Origin: Ceratothoa steindachneri
Lineage: Eukaryota > Arthropoda > Malacostraca > Isopoda > Cymothoidae
Direction: 5' to 3'
Length of the DNA: 64,000 nt
Assembly: GCA_963969495.1 (NCBI GenBank)
Contig: OZ018331.1
Coordinates: forward strand, 147,728,387 to 147,792,386
The position numbers were made by a program, and so were the translations under genes. The notes under the pieces were generated by a model. It saw nothing but the letters and a program-made list of their open reading frames with translations, was not told the origin of the DNA and did not search any database. Of the stretch, positions 10,261-20,990 are shown piece by piece; position 1 is the first letter of the stretch; each line of letters begins with the position of its first letter.

Positions 10261-11049
10261 ATGAGAGGACATTATAGTACTGAAAGTAGAATGGACGTGG
10301 CAGATAACAGAAATAGGTTCCAAGGCGATAGAGGTGAGGTCATTCAGGTTTCAAGAGGTGCTTCAGGGATAGGGGGGTTAAATTGTTTCTATACAAATGC
10401 TCATAGTCTTAGAAACAAGAAGGATGAGCTATTTGGTTATATTAGCGATGAAGATATAGATATATTATGTGTTACTGAATCATGGGTTAATGAAATAGAA
10501 TTTAGTGACACTAAAAGTAAATTTGATTTACAGGGTTATAATATGTATATTAGTCAAAGGACAGGTAGGATTGGTGGAGAAATAATTATCTATATAAAAA
10601 ACAACATTGTTTCAAGTTTAAATACTTCAATAAAGCAGGATGGAGTTGAGTCACTTTGGATAGATATTAGGTTCAGTAAAAATAGAATGGTGCATTTAAG
10701 AGCGTTTTACAGGCCACCTGGGCAGACTGATGATATAGATGAACTAATGATAAAGGAAATAAGTAAGGGATGTGAAACAGATGTAGTTATTATTGGGGAC
10801 TTCAACTTAAACTTTGTGGACTGGGAAAATATGATAGGTAGGGAGAGAACAAGTGGCAGGTTCATAGAATGCTTTGAGGATAATTTTTTGAATCAATTTG
10901 TTAATAAGCCAACGAGGGGGGACAATATATTAGATTTAGAACTTTCTAACAGTGATCATTTAGTTCAAGAATTGACTGTTGGTGAAACATTGGGAAATAG
11001 TGACCATCAGATAGTTCGTTTTAACTTGGGAATTGAGAAGGTAAAATAA
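10261..11049 (+). pseudogene. CR1 ORF2 endonuclease domain
   Basis: A 262-codon frame carries apurinic/apyrimidinic-type endonuclease motifs: LNCFYTNAHSLRNKKDEL at the start, then DILCVTESWVN with the catalytic Glu, RAFYRPPG, VVIIGDFNLNFVDW (Asp/Asn), and TLGNSDHQIVRF (Ser-Asp-His) at the end. This domain nicks target DNA to prime reverse transcription. All key residues are visible. The frame is lost at 11047 before the RT. Confidence 0.85.
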
Positions 11050-13130
11050 TCGATAATGCTGTAAAAGTTCCAAATTTTCATAAGGCAGATTATGTAAAAC
11101 TTCGAAGCTTGCTAAATTTGGTAGACTGGGATGTAGAATTCAGAGGTAAAAATGCTTATGGGATGTGAAATACTTTCAAGCATATAATAAATGTAGTCCA
11201 AGAGCAACGTATCGCAATGAAGGCCATTAGGAACAAAAGTAGGAAACCATTATGGTGGAATCAGGAGATAGCTAGAAAAATTTCAGAGAAGAAAAGGGCA
11301 TACAAAAATATTACAGGTAGAAAATAATATTCAAAATTTAAGTGATTATAGAGTGACTAAGAATGAGTTAAATATGATTATAAAGAAGAGCAAAAGGGTG
11401 TTAGAAATTAAATTAGCTCAGGATAGCAACAAAGATCCTAGAAAGTTCTTTAGTTACTATAAAATTAATAACAAGTCTGGCAGAGTTAAAATAGGACCTA
11501 TCAAATATGAGAGAAACTGGTGAGGAAATAGTTGAGGTACTAAATGGTCATTTTGCATCAGTATTTACAAAAGAGAAACTAAATAGTCCTATGTATAGTA
11601 CTCATAGGTCAGGAAAAGAGGTGTTTACTAACATTTGTGTAGATCGGAGGATGATAAAAGGACTAATAGGTGATTTAGATACTACCAAGGCCTCCGGCCC
11701 TGATAATATTCATTCTAGGATACTTAAAGAAGGGGTAGAAAGTATCTCAATAGCTCTGGAGAAGTTATATACTAGGTCACTGGAATATGGAGAAATACCC
11801 GATGATTGGAAGAGAGCGGTTGTAGTCCCCATTTTCAAGAAGGGTAGTAAAGAGGATCCAAATAACTTTAGACCGGTTAGCCTAACTCCTGTAGTCTGTA
11901 AAATTCTTGAGAAAATAGTTAAAAAAGGGATTTGCCAACATCTAGAGAGGGAGGGGTTAATCAGCGATGCTCAGCATGGGTTTAGATCAGGTAGATCATG
12001 TTTGACTAATTTACTACACTTTCTGGAGTTTGTAACAAATCAAGTAGATAAGGAAGAGAATGTAGATGTAATTTACTTGGATTTTAGTAAAGCATTTGAT
12101 AAGGTACCACATAGGAGACTAGTTCATAAATTAAAAATGATTGGGATATGTGGGGGTGTTTCAAATTGGATAGCTGAGTGGCTGAAAGACAGGAAGCAAA
12201 GGGTAGTGCTAAATGGTGTAAAGTCAGAGTGGAGGGATGTTATCAGTGGGGTTCCTCAGGGATCAGTTCTCGGTCCATTATTATTTGTCATCTATATAAA
12301 CAATCTTGTGGAGGCAGTTAATATAAAGTGTCAATTTTTGCGGATGATACCAAATTAGCAGCTGTAGTTAAAGATATTGATGATAATTTTAAAGTGCAGG
12401 GGGATTTAAATAAATTGTTATCCTGGGCACATAAGTGGCAAATGACTTTCAACCTTGATAAGAGCAAAGTTATTAACATGAGAAAAGATAATAGAGAATT
12501 TAACTATGAAATGGATGGGCATTGGCTGAGCTCAGTAGAGGATGAAAAAGATCTAGGAGTAGTAATAGATAAGTCATTAAGGTTTTCTAAGCAGTGTATT
12601 GAAGCAAGAAATAGGGCAAATAGAGTGCTGGGTTTTATTAAGAGAAATTTTAGTTCCAAAAGTGAGGAGGTTATTCTTAAACTGCATAACTCTTATGTTA
12701 GGCTACATCTAGAGTACTGTATACAGGCATGGTCCCCACATTTTGGACACGATATTAACCTTCTCGAGTCAGTGCAACGGAGGGCAACAAAGATTATTCC
12801 TTCCCTGAGGCACCTTCAATATATAGATAGACTGAGGGTATTAAATATGTTCTCATTCGAAAGGAGGTGTGTGAGAGGGAATATGATTAAGCTCTTTTAA
12901 ATATTTTTCTGGGCTAGATAAATTGGATGTTAGCAAGTTTTATGAGTTAGATAATGGAAATCGGACTAGAGGTCACCACTTGAAAATTAAAAAGCAAGGG
13001 TGTAGGGTGTAGGTGGTAGACTTCTGGAACAAATTGCCGCGGAGGGTAGTTGGTAGTCGAAATTTAAATGTATTTAAGAGTAGGTTAGATAAGTTTATGG
13101 GGAGGGAAGGTTGTGATGGTTCCTAAGTTT
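11050..13130 (+). pseudogene. CR1 ORF2 reverse transcriptase
   Basis: The linker (11050-11506) is frame-broken. From 11507 the RT shows [49 protein letters not shown] (domain A Asp) and [20 protein letters not shown] one-base shift near 12330 then leads to [12 protein letters not shown], the catalytic FADD box. The C-terminus (SLRHLQYIDRLRVLNMFSFE, FWNKLPRRVVGSRNLNVF) is CR1-like. The catalytic residues are intact, so decay is mostly by indels. Confidence 0.88.
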
Positions 13131-13276
13131 TGTATATATTAATATTGTTTGTATATATCTATAGCTGCATGATTTAGTTTTTGACAAGCCTTGATTGGTG
13201 ATACCCTTGTTTGTGGACGCAATCCTCTGGATGTAGTTTTCTTTGGAGTTTGTGTGCCTTAAAAAAGAGGCCGTTT

Positions 13277-13440
13277 GACTGGGATGACCTATGATGGGCC
13301 CTTGTGGCTTTTGTCATCTGTTATATTATATTGTGGGGGACTTTGATTTTGTCTTCCCCTGGCGATGGTGCTTTTGTGGGTGGGTTTTGACGGATGCGGA
13401 TGACCTTTGATAGGCCCTTGTGGCTTTTGTCATCCGTGTA
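13277..13440 (+). repeat. Duplicated stem-loop in the CR1 3' UTR
   Basis: Two related motifs of about 40 bp (around 13283-13318 and 13397-13436) share gatgacc, ggcccttgtggcttttgtcat. Each can fold, with gatgac pairing with gtcatc in the first and cggatgac with gtcatccg in the second. They sit just before the terminal repeat, where LINE reverse transcriptases recognise their RNA. Confidence 0.65.
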
Positions 13441-13464
13441 ATTATGTTATGTTATGTTATGTTA

Positions 13465-14085
13465 AGGGGAAGTCGAGAGGCGATACGAGCCTCTGTACAA
13501 ACACACACAGGGATGGCTGACCGGATAGTCACAGATGATTCGTCTCAACCTGGCTTGAGTTAGAGGCTTTAAGAGATGAAACGGGGGATCGGATGGTTAT
13601 TCAAGGGGCTTTAACCACGGGGAGTTTAACCTCTAGTAGTAACACTAACTGAAGGAAGTATTGGTGCCAAACGAAATGTCCTGAAACCAAGGATGGGCCA
13701 ATTGACTGAGGCTCAGATCCTTTGGTATAATTCTAGCATTCGGCTCGTAGAGAACTGGAGCGCGATCGAGAATGACGTGTTTCGTTTGAAGAGGCAGGCC
13801 TATACTGCCGATGCCATATTGGGATCAACAATATATAGGGAAGAGATAGATCCGTTTCTGCCTCGCCAAGGGGAAGGGGGATCTCCCCATGAACCAACAC
13901 GGCGCTTGAGGGATGGGAAGTACTCCCGTGGGTGTTTCTTGAAAACACCCGCGGGAGATGACAGAAGCGCGCGTTTGAGATTCCAATCCCTCGCTTATCG
14001 CGGAAAGCAGTTCGATATTCTGACACTTCTCACGGTCCTCGCTCGCGTGGACTGACCTCGAGCCTGACCTTAAGGTTTCGACGGG
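13465..14085. other. Unassigned sequence with a strong hairpin and a 120-codon frame
   Basis: An open frame runs 13693-14055 (+) but resembles nothing I recognise, and alternative frames are equally open. A 15-bp stem with one mismatch (13923-13937 with 13943-13957, 5-base loop) lies inside it. It could belong to an unidentified transposon. Confidence 0.4.
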
Positions 14086-14089
14086 CAAC

Positions 14090-14345
14090 ATGGCAGTAAG
14101 GAGCCTGTATTCTCGACATAGATAATAATGTTTTTGCCGATCTATCAGGAACTAAATACATGAAACACTCGCGGGTTTCCCTGCAAATTCCTCCGAAAAC
14201 CCGCTGCACTGGCAAAACCCTCCCGACATTATTCTTTCTTCGTGAGAACACGGATTCATCAATTTTTACTGTCAATCCATTTCCACCGATCTTTATAGGA
14301 TTTTGGATTAACGAATTTGCGCCCACTTCACGGAGATAGTTCTTT
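14090..14345 (-). pseudogene. Merlin / IS1595-like transposase fragment
   Basis: The minus-strand frame contains KIGGNGLTVKIDESVFSRRK, then GRVLPVQRVFGGICRETREC and MYLVPDRSAKTLLS. IGGxG-x-VxIDES-x-F-x-RRK, WVFGG and VPDRxAxTLL are hallmarks of the DDE domain shared by ISXO2/IS1595 and the eukaryotic Merlin superfamily, and IDES carries the first catalytic Asp. The rest of the domain is absent and no terminal repeats were found. It is a short dead fragment. Confidence 0.75.
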
Positions 14346-14785
14346 TAGTCCGTAATAGCATTGCATGACATTTTTCATTTTTTAGTTGTTCTTCAAAAAA
14401 ACAGTAGTCGTTAATTTGTTGCACCATGGATGAACAAAAAAGATAATTGGTTCCATAGATATTTTATACCCTTCTAACTAGGTATCGCTTCTCAATCTGG
14501 AAAAGCTTTTACACCTTTGTTTGTGACAGCGCCATACAGGTGGGTAATGGGACAACGAAAGTTTCATGCTTTATCCATTTTGCAAATACTTGACAGCTTA
14601 TTCGATATCTTGCACCTTCCTAGCAAGTTCGTACGCTGTCATTATTTAAGGGTAAAAACAATGCTTATGCTTCCAAACAAACCAAAGAACATCGTGAAAT
14701 TAAAAATGTCACAAGTTACTCACCCGAGTAACCGGCCATTCAAGAAAAAATATCTGAGCAGCTACTCACTCCAGTAAACGGCCGT
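14346..14785. other. Unassigned AT-rich stretch
   Basis: No gene seen. A loose tandem similarity occurs near 14720-14800 (ctcacccgagtaaccggcc and ctcactccagtaaacggcc). Confidence 0.5.
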
Positions 14786-15490
14786 TCAGCCATCTGTCTG
14801 AGGAGACGAAATTGCGCCATAATAAGAGAAAAGATCCGTCCAGGTTTCTGATCCATATAATAATGAGGGCAAAACTATGGCCTTGCAAACTTTAACTTTT
14901 GTCTCTAGACGTAGGTCTCGGTCGTCAAAAAACCGCTTTCGTAATTTATCAAACGCAGAGTTGGCGCAACAAAGCCTGTATTGGATTTCATCCTCATTAC
15001 CTGCGTCCGCTGACAAGGGGCTACCTGAGTAAGCAAATCTTTCAATACATTCTAGAGTTTCTCTATTAATTTAAATATTAAATGGCGGAAATTGAGGATT
15101 ACCTGGAATATTTGGTGATGGTGCTAATTGAAGATTACCTGGGATTATTGGTGCTGGTTAGTACAAGACTTGAGTTTTCTGAACATTAATTGACAAACCG
15201 AACCTGAAGTAGCCATTCGCAAGTGCAGATATGATTGTTTGTAGGTCCCCGGCGTTGAGAGCACAGACTGCATCATCATCTGCATATTGAATTTCGAGGA
15301 TCAAGACAACTTCTGTTTTAGTCCTAGCTTTAGGACGACTAAGATTAAAAATGCCTCTGTCAAACCTTTAGTTAATTGAGCTACCTGGAGGTAGGTCGTC
15401 AAGGATAAACAGCAGAACGGTTGCAATAAAATAATGAGAACAGTGTTAGCGCGGCTACACACCCTTGCTTGACTCTAGAGTTGAACATAT
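14786..15490 (-). pseudogene. LINE reverse transcriptase fragment
   Basis: Minus-strand reading gives an RT palm: KQGCV-x-A-x-TLFSLF (about 15440-15480), then EIQYADDDAVCALNAGDLQ (about 15270, catalytic YADD), GLSINVQKTQVLY, and DKLRKRFFDDRDLRLETKVK with LPSLLYGSETW (14800-14960). The QxGCxxAPxLF and LLYGxExW patterns occur in non-LTR RTs distinct from the CR1 copies here. It has stops, is truncated on both sides, and has no visible endonuclease. Confidence 0.75.
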
Positions 15491-16190
15491 TCCCGTTGCT
15501 TTCACTTTTTCTAATTAAATCGACGAAAAATAAAAAGAATCCTCAAGTTATTCCACTTATTCCAATTTATCTTTTATAAAATGAGAACCTCTTCCCGTTC
15601 GTTGAAGATCTATAAGCCCCTGGTTGATGGACATGACTGCTCTTATTTAGGTGCGGCTGATTCAACTCAGGGCCGTTACAGTTTCCCCCCCGTCCCCCCA
15701 CACCAATGGTAAAGTTTTGACTAAATCAATATGATTATCGAATGTTTTTGAATTTTTCTAAACAAAAAGATGCCAGGTTAAATGAGACTCCCCTTCACAC
15801 TGAGATATGTATTAGACGGTGCAAATAGGCACTAAAGCCGTATAAATAACAAGAAATCGGTATTAAAAACGTACAAATAAAATGGTGGTAAAAACGAAAA
15901 AATGACAGGTAGCAAGAACGTACAAATAAAAAATAGTGGTAAAAACGTACAAACCATCCCAACATGATAACATAAATACATGACTTTCTAATGAGTTCAG
16001 TTTATTTAGGATTGACTCATATATTCTTTCAATTTCTATCCTGCGTTGTCAATAGTTGATTGACTGCGGGTATCAATGTATGAGTAAAAGATTTTCGCTA
16101 ATTACTTTTTATTCAACACTCTTTTAGTTGATTGATGCTAAATACCACTTCATTTTATTTGCCACCCAGGTGTTTCTTAGACTCTTAAAA
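15491..16190. other. Spacer upstream of the signal-peptide exon
   Basis: AT-rich. A short run of similar phrases (acgtacaaataaaa, ggtaaaaacg; 15830-15960) looks like degenerate local repetition. No gene seen. Confidence 0.5.
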
Positions 16191-16215
16191 AGTGGCAATA
16201 AATTTGGTTCAGAAG

Positions 16216-16224
16216 TATAAAAAA
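16216..16224 (+). promoter_or_regulatory. TATA box
   Basis: tataaaaaa lies 51 bases before the ATG at 16267, leaving room for a start site near 16246-16255 and a very short 5' leader. Compact TATA promoters of this kind are common on arthropod secreted-protease genes. Confidence 0.5.
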
Positions 16225-16266
16225 CTCGGTGCAAAGCTCTTGTGCCCAAGCTTCACTACGGCAAAA

Positions 16267-16333
16267 ATGGCCAGAATTACGATAGTGGTTTTTACATTGG
16301 TAATTATTGGTGGAATCGGAATCTGTGGAAGTG
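16267..16333 (+). CDS. Signal-peptide first exon, probably of the S1 protease
   Basis: ATG in good context (aaaATGG) opens 22 codons, MARITIVVFTLVIIGGIGIC and then GS. This is a textbook secretory signal: one Arg, a hydrophobic core, then small residues. It ends at a strong splice donor (G|GTAAGA at 16334). The exon ends one base into a codon. The protease exon at 30444 starts with the last two bases of a codon, so the two can join in frame to give Glu at the junction. A TATA box sits 51 bases upstream. The assignment to the protease is inference: the intron would be 14.1 kb, further exons may lie between, or this may begin another gene. Confidence 0.5.
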
Positions 16334-16714
16334 GTAAGATTATCCTAAACTACGTTGATTATTTTACCTATTTTCTATGGTGGAACAATAAATTTAGATG
16401 TAAAACGTGATTAATTTAATTTACAGTCCTTTTACCTAGGTATTACGAAATGTCACCTCGGTTGTGGCTTATGCATAACTTGATTTATCACCACATGCAG
16501 CTTATGGAACAAAATCAATGTTTTTTTTCATAAATAATTTAAGTTTAACGATAATTAAAGTGTCGTCGAACGGTTTAATTTAGCCCCTAATTTCCGATAT
16601 TCCAAAATATTTCATCTAATAAACTTTTCTCTCGCACACAAATCGCTCAAGTTCTCTACCCAGCGATTTTGGCCGGACTTCAGGCGATTTCTTTTTGGCA
16701 AAGCGGTTTTATGC

Positions 16715-16900
16715 TAGGTTAGGTTATGTTGTTTTATGTTGTGTTTTCATGTTTTGTTATGTTATGTTATCTCATGTTTTGTTATGTTGTTTTAGGTTAT
16801 TTTAGGTTATGTTATGTCACGTGGTTTTATGTTGTGTATGTTATATTGTCATGCTGTTTTATAGTATGTGGTGTTATGTTGTTTATGTTATGTAGGTAGG
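16715..16900. repeat. Degenerate TTATG/TTTTATG pentamer tract
   Basis: Imperfect runs of gttatgtt, gttttatg and ttaggtta cover about 185 bases. They abut the tail side of the SINE at 16895-17325 and resemble the (TTATG)n tail of the CR1 element at 13441. Confidence 0.7.
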
Positions 16901-17325
16901 TAGATAACGCCATTCGTCCTCGCATCGTGGACGCCATCCCTAGACCGGATAATGAAATGCATATAAAGATCAAAATGACGATCACTGGTGAGCGCGAAGA
17001 TAGCAGGGGCTGGTCTTCCAATGGGAAGCATTCGTGACCCCAGAGGGTGAGGGCACCCGTTCCGCGTCAAGGGTCTGTGGATACGAGTGCCCCCACGATG
17101 AGCCCCAGAGGAGAAACGAAATATCTCGTGCTGTGAAGACAAGAAGGGTGAGACAGCGGTCATGCGATTGGTTGTGCGTGTTGACCTACCTACTCACCCG
17201 GGGGAGGGGATCAGCGTATGAGCCAATAGCCTGCCAATTCGTGACGCCGCTGAGAGTTATGTTTCCGCCCAGGTTGGGATCGAACCCGCGCCTCGGCGCT
17301 AGAAATCCAACGCCGGAAACACTAG
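16895..17325 (-). mobile_element. tRNA-derived SINE, copy 1
   Basis: On the minus strand it starts with a pol III B-box-like gggttcgatcccaacctggg (about 17270-17290). It ends with the body gatcgtcattttgatcttta and catttcattatccgg (16938-16985). The same body occurs at 20890-20960 and 31198-31245. With its tRNA-like head it is a SINE. It is antisense to the putative host gene. Confidence 0.7.
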
Positions 17326-17344
17326 GTTAGTAAGAGCTCCTGTT

Positions 17345-17580
17345 ATGGGTTATTAGGTTAGGTTAGGTTAGGTATGGTTCGGTTCGATTTGGTTTGGGTT
17401 GGCTTAGTTTGATTTGGTTTGGTTTGGTTTGGTTGGTTGTGTTGTTTTATTAGTTTGGTTTGGTTTGTTTGATTTGGTTTGGTTTGGTTGGTTTGTTTAG
17501 TTGGTTTGGTTTGTTTTTGTTTCTTTTGGTATGGTTAGGTTAGGTTAGATTGTGTCGTGTTTGGTTAGATCAGGTTAGAA
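17345..17580. repeat. TTAGG-like and TTTGG-like simple repeat
   Basis: A short array of about three exact ttagg units (17350-17370) passes into about 200 bases of drifting ggttt/ggttag sequence. TTAGG is the arthropod telomere unit, but the array is too short and mixed to be a telomere. Confidence 0.75.
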
Positions 17581-17895
17581 TTAGAATCTTATACTTGTTC
17601 GGGGTCACATAATCCACTTCTCTCAAATGATTGTCAAAGTTCATTAAGGGAATAATCAAACGTGAGCATCTTTTTGCGTCTTATTCTTTTTATTGGTAAT
17701 GTAGCCATCTTTAATCACCAAGCACACGCACCTACCTTTATTGCTGAGGTTAGGAAAGCTTTGGAGAGTTACGCGCTCACCTGTGCCAACCGCCCCAAGG
17801 AGTCTCCTCCTTCTTTACAGCCCCATTTCTAATAATTATGGCAGAGATGTCCAAGTAGTTTTACGTTGCTTACTCAATATTATTAATACTAATAA

Positions 17896-18096
17896 CCAGG
17901 CAACGGCTTCTCGGCTGTCGGGGGGAGCTTGCGCTTCGCTACTAAGATCAAAATTTAAAATAAAAAAAAGCAGCCATGGTTAAAATTTTATAAATTTTCT
18001 GAACTTCACCAATTACAATCATTTTAAAAAGGAACTATAAACTAAATTTCCCCCCTTTCAAAATATCACGTTGCTAAAATATAGAGTTATAGATAA
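17896..18096 (+). repeat. GAT-tailed interspersed repeat, copy a (5' part)
   Basis: It starts ccaggcaacggcttc, continues through gcttgcgcttcgctacta and gcagccatggttaaa, and reaches ttgctaaaatatagagtta. It lacks the 3' half and the GAT tail seen in copies at 19885, 23598 and 36238. Confidence 0.75.
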
Positions 18097-18479
18097 CACT
18101 AGGGCAACAAATTTGACTTTTTGTTTGTTACAGACATGTGAATAAGTGTTTCTAATTAGTTCAAGGGCGCTGAATCCGAATTTGAAAACCAAAATTCTCT
18201 ATCACGTCTATATTTTGTGTAATGATCACCCCCCCTCCCTTTTCGCTATTTATTCCGATTAATAAATAATTTTTTTTTTTGTATTTTTTTAATTTTAAAC
18301 CAAAAATATTTTAAAAGTGGGGGACCTTCCTTCTTTATTCTGGCTTAGGACAGACAGTGTACATCAATGGCGAAGTAAACCGCCCCCCCCCCTTCCCTCC
18401 CAAGTTATGAAGATTTTATTGTCTTGATTAAGGTTTTTATGCACTTAAAGTTTAAAGAAATTTTGTTGTAGCCTTCTCG

Positions 18480-19385
18480 TTTTTCTTTTTTGAGACATCA
18501 AAGTTTGTTTTTGTAAAGACCAGCAATAATCCCCCATCATATTTGGATTAATTTGCCTTGGTACCTCGTCTCCTTAACCAAAATTTGTTGATGAAAACGT
18601 TCACCATATTCATCACTAACCGCTCACAGATTTTCAGGAAAGAAATCGAGATGAGAATGCAGAAAATGCATTTTAAGTGTCATTCTACACCCCATCTTTT
18701 CATAGGCTTCAATAATATTGTTTACTATTTCTCGGTAATTTGAAGATTTAAAATTGCCGAGAAAGTTTTCAGCGACTTCCACAAAGGATGTCCAAGCTTT
18801 GTGTTCCTTTTCATTGAGGCACAAAGTGAAGGAATCATCAGAAACAACTCTGCGAATTTGCGGTCCAGTGAAAACTCCAGCTTCTATTTTTGCATCAGTT
18901 AATGACCCTTTGAATTTGTTTTTGAAATATTAAAAGCTTTCACTCCTTTGATCCATACCCTTTACAAAATTTTTCATTAATACTAATTTAATGTGAAGAG
19001 GTGGAAGATGAACTTTTTTGGATCTACTAGAGCATCATGCTTAACATTATGTTTGTGAAAAATATATTCTTCTCTGGCTGGTCATTCTCGCTTTCTATAT
19101 TGATTTGAGGACTCACACCATATCATGAGAACAACAAATGGCATTGCCTTCCTCTTCCTATTTAATCAAGCTGTCAACATTGCGTTACACTGCGTGCAGC
19201 CTATATATATATATGAGTGGCCCAATCTTTATCCTGGTCCCCTACTTTGCATCCAAAATATTATATGTAGGCTTGCTTCGTCGTTACTGCTGTTATATTT
19301 TTCTCCCTTGACCCACTGGTGTGAATTGCCCACAAATATAACAAAATATGTTGGGGCTGTTTACACATCCGCGTCTAGAACTTGA
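18480..19385 (-). pseudogene. Relic of a repeated, uncharacterised arthropod gene family
   Basis: Minus-strand peptides in order are CVNSPNIFCYICGQFTPV (about 19330-19375), EEEGNAICCSHDMV (about 19125), KKVHLPPLHIKLVLMKNFV (about 18965-19020), KIEAGVFTGPQIRRVVSDD (about 18840-18890), then AWTSFVEVAENFLGNFKSSN and MHFLHSHLDFFPENL (18624-18810), and AVSDEYGERFHQQI (about 18580-18620). I recognise this order, especially LPPLHIKLxLMKNF and HLDFFPENLGAVSDExGERFHQ, from high-copy uncharacterised arthropod proteins, probably transposon-derived. Several stops and frame changes make this copy dead. No terminal repeats were found. Confidence 0.65.
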
Positions 19386-19619
19386 AGACATGAAAATATT
19401 TCAAATACTTAACTTGAGCAAGCAAACGATACACAATGTGAGATCCTTATCATAAGGTTATTATCAGAGCAAAACTTTGGTAAACATATTATCTTCTTTA
19501 CCAGTTATCAGTAGCAGAAAAGTTATCACAAATAAGTATGTATTAATCTGAAAATCTGAAAAAATCTGAAAAACTCAGTAATTAGAATTCAATGATATTT
19601 GAGCTTCAATATAGTCTAC

Positions 19620-19700
19620 TTTATATATATTAAAAATGTTAATATATATTAAATATATATATTATTTATTTTTTATATATTATATATATTAAATATATTA
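19620..19700. repeat. AT microsatellite-like tract
   Basis: Imperfect tatata/ttaaata tract next to copy b of the GAT-tailed repeat. Confidence 0.7.
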
Positions 19701-19884
19701 AAAATTGCATATTGGTACAATATTGAGCAAAAGTGTGAAATGGCTTGAAAAGGAAAATTCAAATTACACAAAAACTAGACGTGATATGCAAATTCTAAAG
19801 ACAGATTTGTAATCAGCGCCTTAAAATCATCTAGAATCACCTATTTTCTGCTATGTGACAAAAATAGTGTTAAACAGTGTAATT

Positions 19885-20365
19885 AATCATCATCATCAGC
19901 ATCATCATCACTAACTCTAATACTTAAGAAGGGGATTTTTTTGAGTATTTGAATAATAACTTCATCTTAGTTTGGTTATGACTTATGTTTTTTTATCAAA
20001 GTTATTTCTAATAATTCTTTTATAATATTAAAAAGCAAAATGGTGAAGTTCAGAAATAAATATAAGTATCAAAATCTTGTGATTTTTTAAAAACCCCCAA
20101 ATTACAAATGGTGAAGTTCAGAAAATTTACTTTTATATATTTTCTTCTCTTCTATAAATCTATATTTTAGCAACGTGATATTTTGAAAAAGGGGGAATTT
20201 AGTTTAGAGTTCCTTGTTAAAATTATTATAATTGGCGAAGTTGAGAAAATTTCTAAAAATTTAACCATGGCTGCTTTTTTTTTATAGATTTTAAATTTGA
20301 ATCTTAGTAGCGAAGTGCAAGTTACCTCCGTAAGGAGGAGAGTGGCGAAGCCATTGCCTGATAGA
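19885..20365 (-). repeat. GAT-tailed interspersed repeat, copy b
   Basis: A full-length copy on the minus strand. It begins at gccattgcctg (20350-20360 on the plus strand) with the hairpin cctccgtaaggagg (20325-20338), and ends in the trinucleotide tail (atcatcatc, 19888-19912). It shares over 400 bases of body with copies c, d and e. Confidence 0.85.
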
Positions 20366-20524
20366 TTAATTATTTATACAAAAGTTTCTTTCCTCAGTTG
20401 CCATTCTGTCAAAGTGATTAATTACTTCGTAATTTTGAAAGGACGCCAGCGCTGCTAAAATATTTAATTATGAATAAGACCCTGAAAAACACCTGCGTAT
20501 TTTCTTTTGCGTCATTCTTCCAAG

Positions 20525-20990
20525 AAGATCTTCCGAACACCTGTGTGATGCAGGTGTTGGTCTGTCAACGTCAGGGTACCGGGTTCGATCCCGGCATGAG
20601 CGGACTCAAACGGCAGCGCACTTAAGGAGATCTGGCTACCAATTGTTGGGTAGAGTTTACACTTCTAATTACACACATAGCCAATTACAACACTGCTTTC
20701 TTACCTCTCCTACCTCCGCAACACAACACACAAACACTCTCTGTTCCAAGGAATCCTGCCGATGGGTATCTATATCCACGTACCTAGGACGTGGAACATA
20801 TCCCTCCTCCCCCGAGGTGATGAAGGCTTCCACCCGAACGCTGTTTGGTGTCAAAACATAATACTTCCTGGCACCTCAACGATGACCGGCTTTTGGTGCC
20901 GTTAGACTCATCAGTGATTGTCATACTAAACTTTATATCTATTTCTTTATCTGGTCGGGATCCGCCTGGACAAAAGCAGGTCACCTAACT
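20525..20990 (+). mobile_element. tRNA-derived SINE, copy 2
   Basis: The head has a tRNA-like A region (tggtctgtcaacg) and a B box (gggttcgatcccggc, about 20580-20595). Shared middle text is tagccaattacaacac (20679-20694), and the shared body is cagtgattgtcatactaaac (about 20912). It matches copies 1 and 3 in the same order, so it is the same SINE family. Confidence 0.75.

Larger units (their letters stand above)
9900..13464 (+). mobile_element. CR1-like LINE, 5' truncated, with TTATG tail
   Basis: Ordered parts are an SGNH-esterase end of ORF1, an AP-type endonuclease, reverse transcriptase, a 3' UTR with a duplicated stem-loop and a (TTATG)n tail at 13441-13464. This order and a short-repeat tail instead of poly(A) fit the CR1/L2 group. 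Frameshifts near 11050, 11160, 11330 and 12330 inactivate ORF2. Confidence 0.85.

Noticed and set aside
13693..14055. 120-codon frame as a host gene
   Set aside because: No motif, equally open overlapping frames and no splice or promoter context.
17345..17580. TTAGG repeats considered as a telomere
   Set aside because: Only about three exact units, then drifting text, with TEs on both sides; at most an interstitial trace.
20525..20600. tRNA gene at the SINE head
   Set aside because: The B box is good, but the head continues into the shared SINE body seen in other copies.
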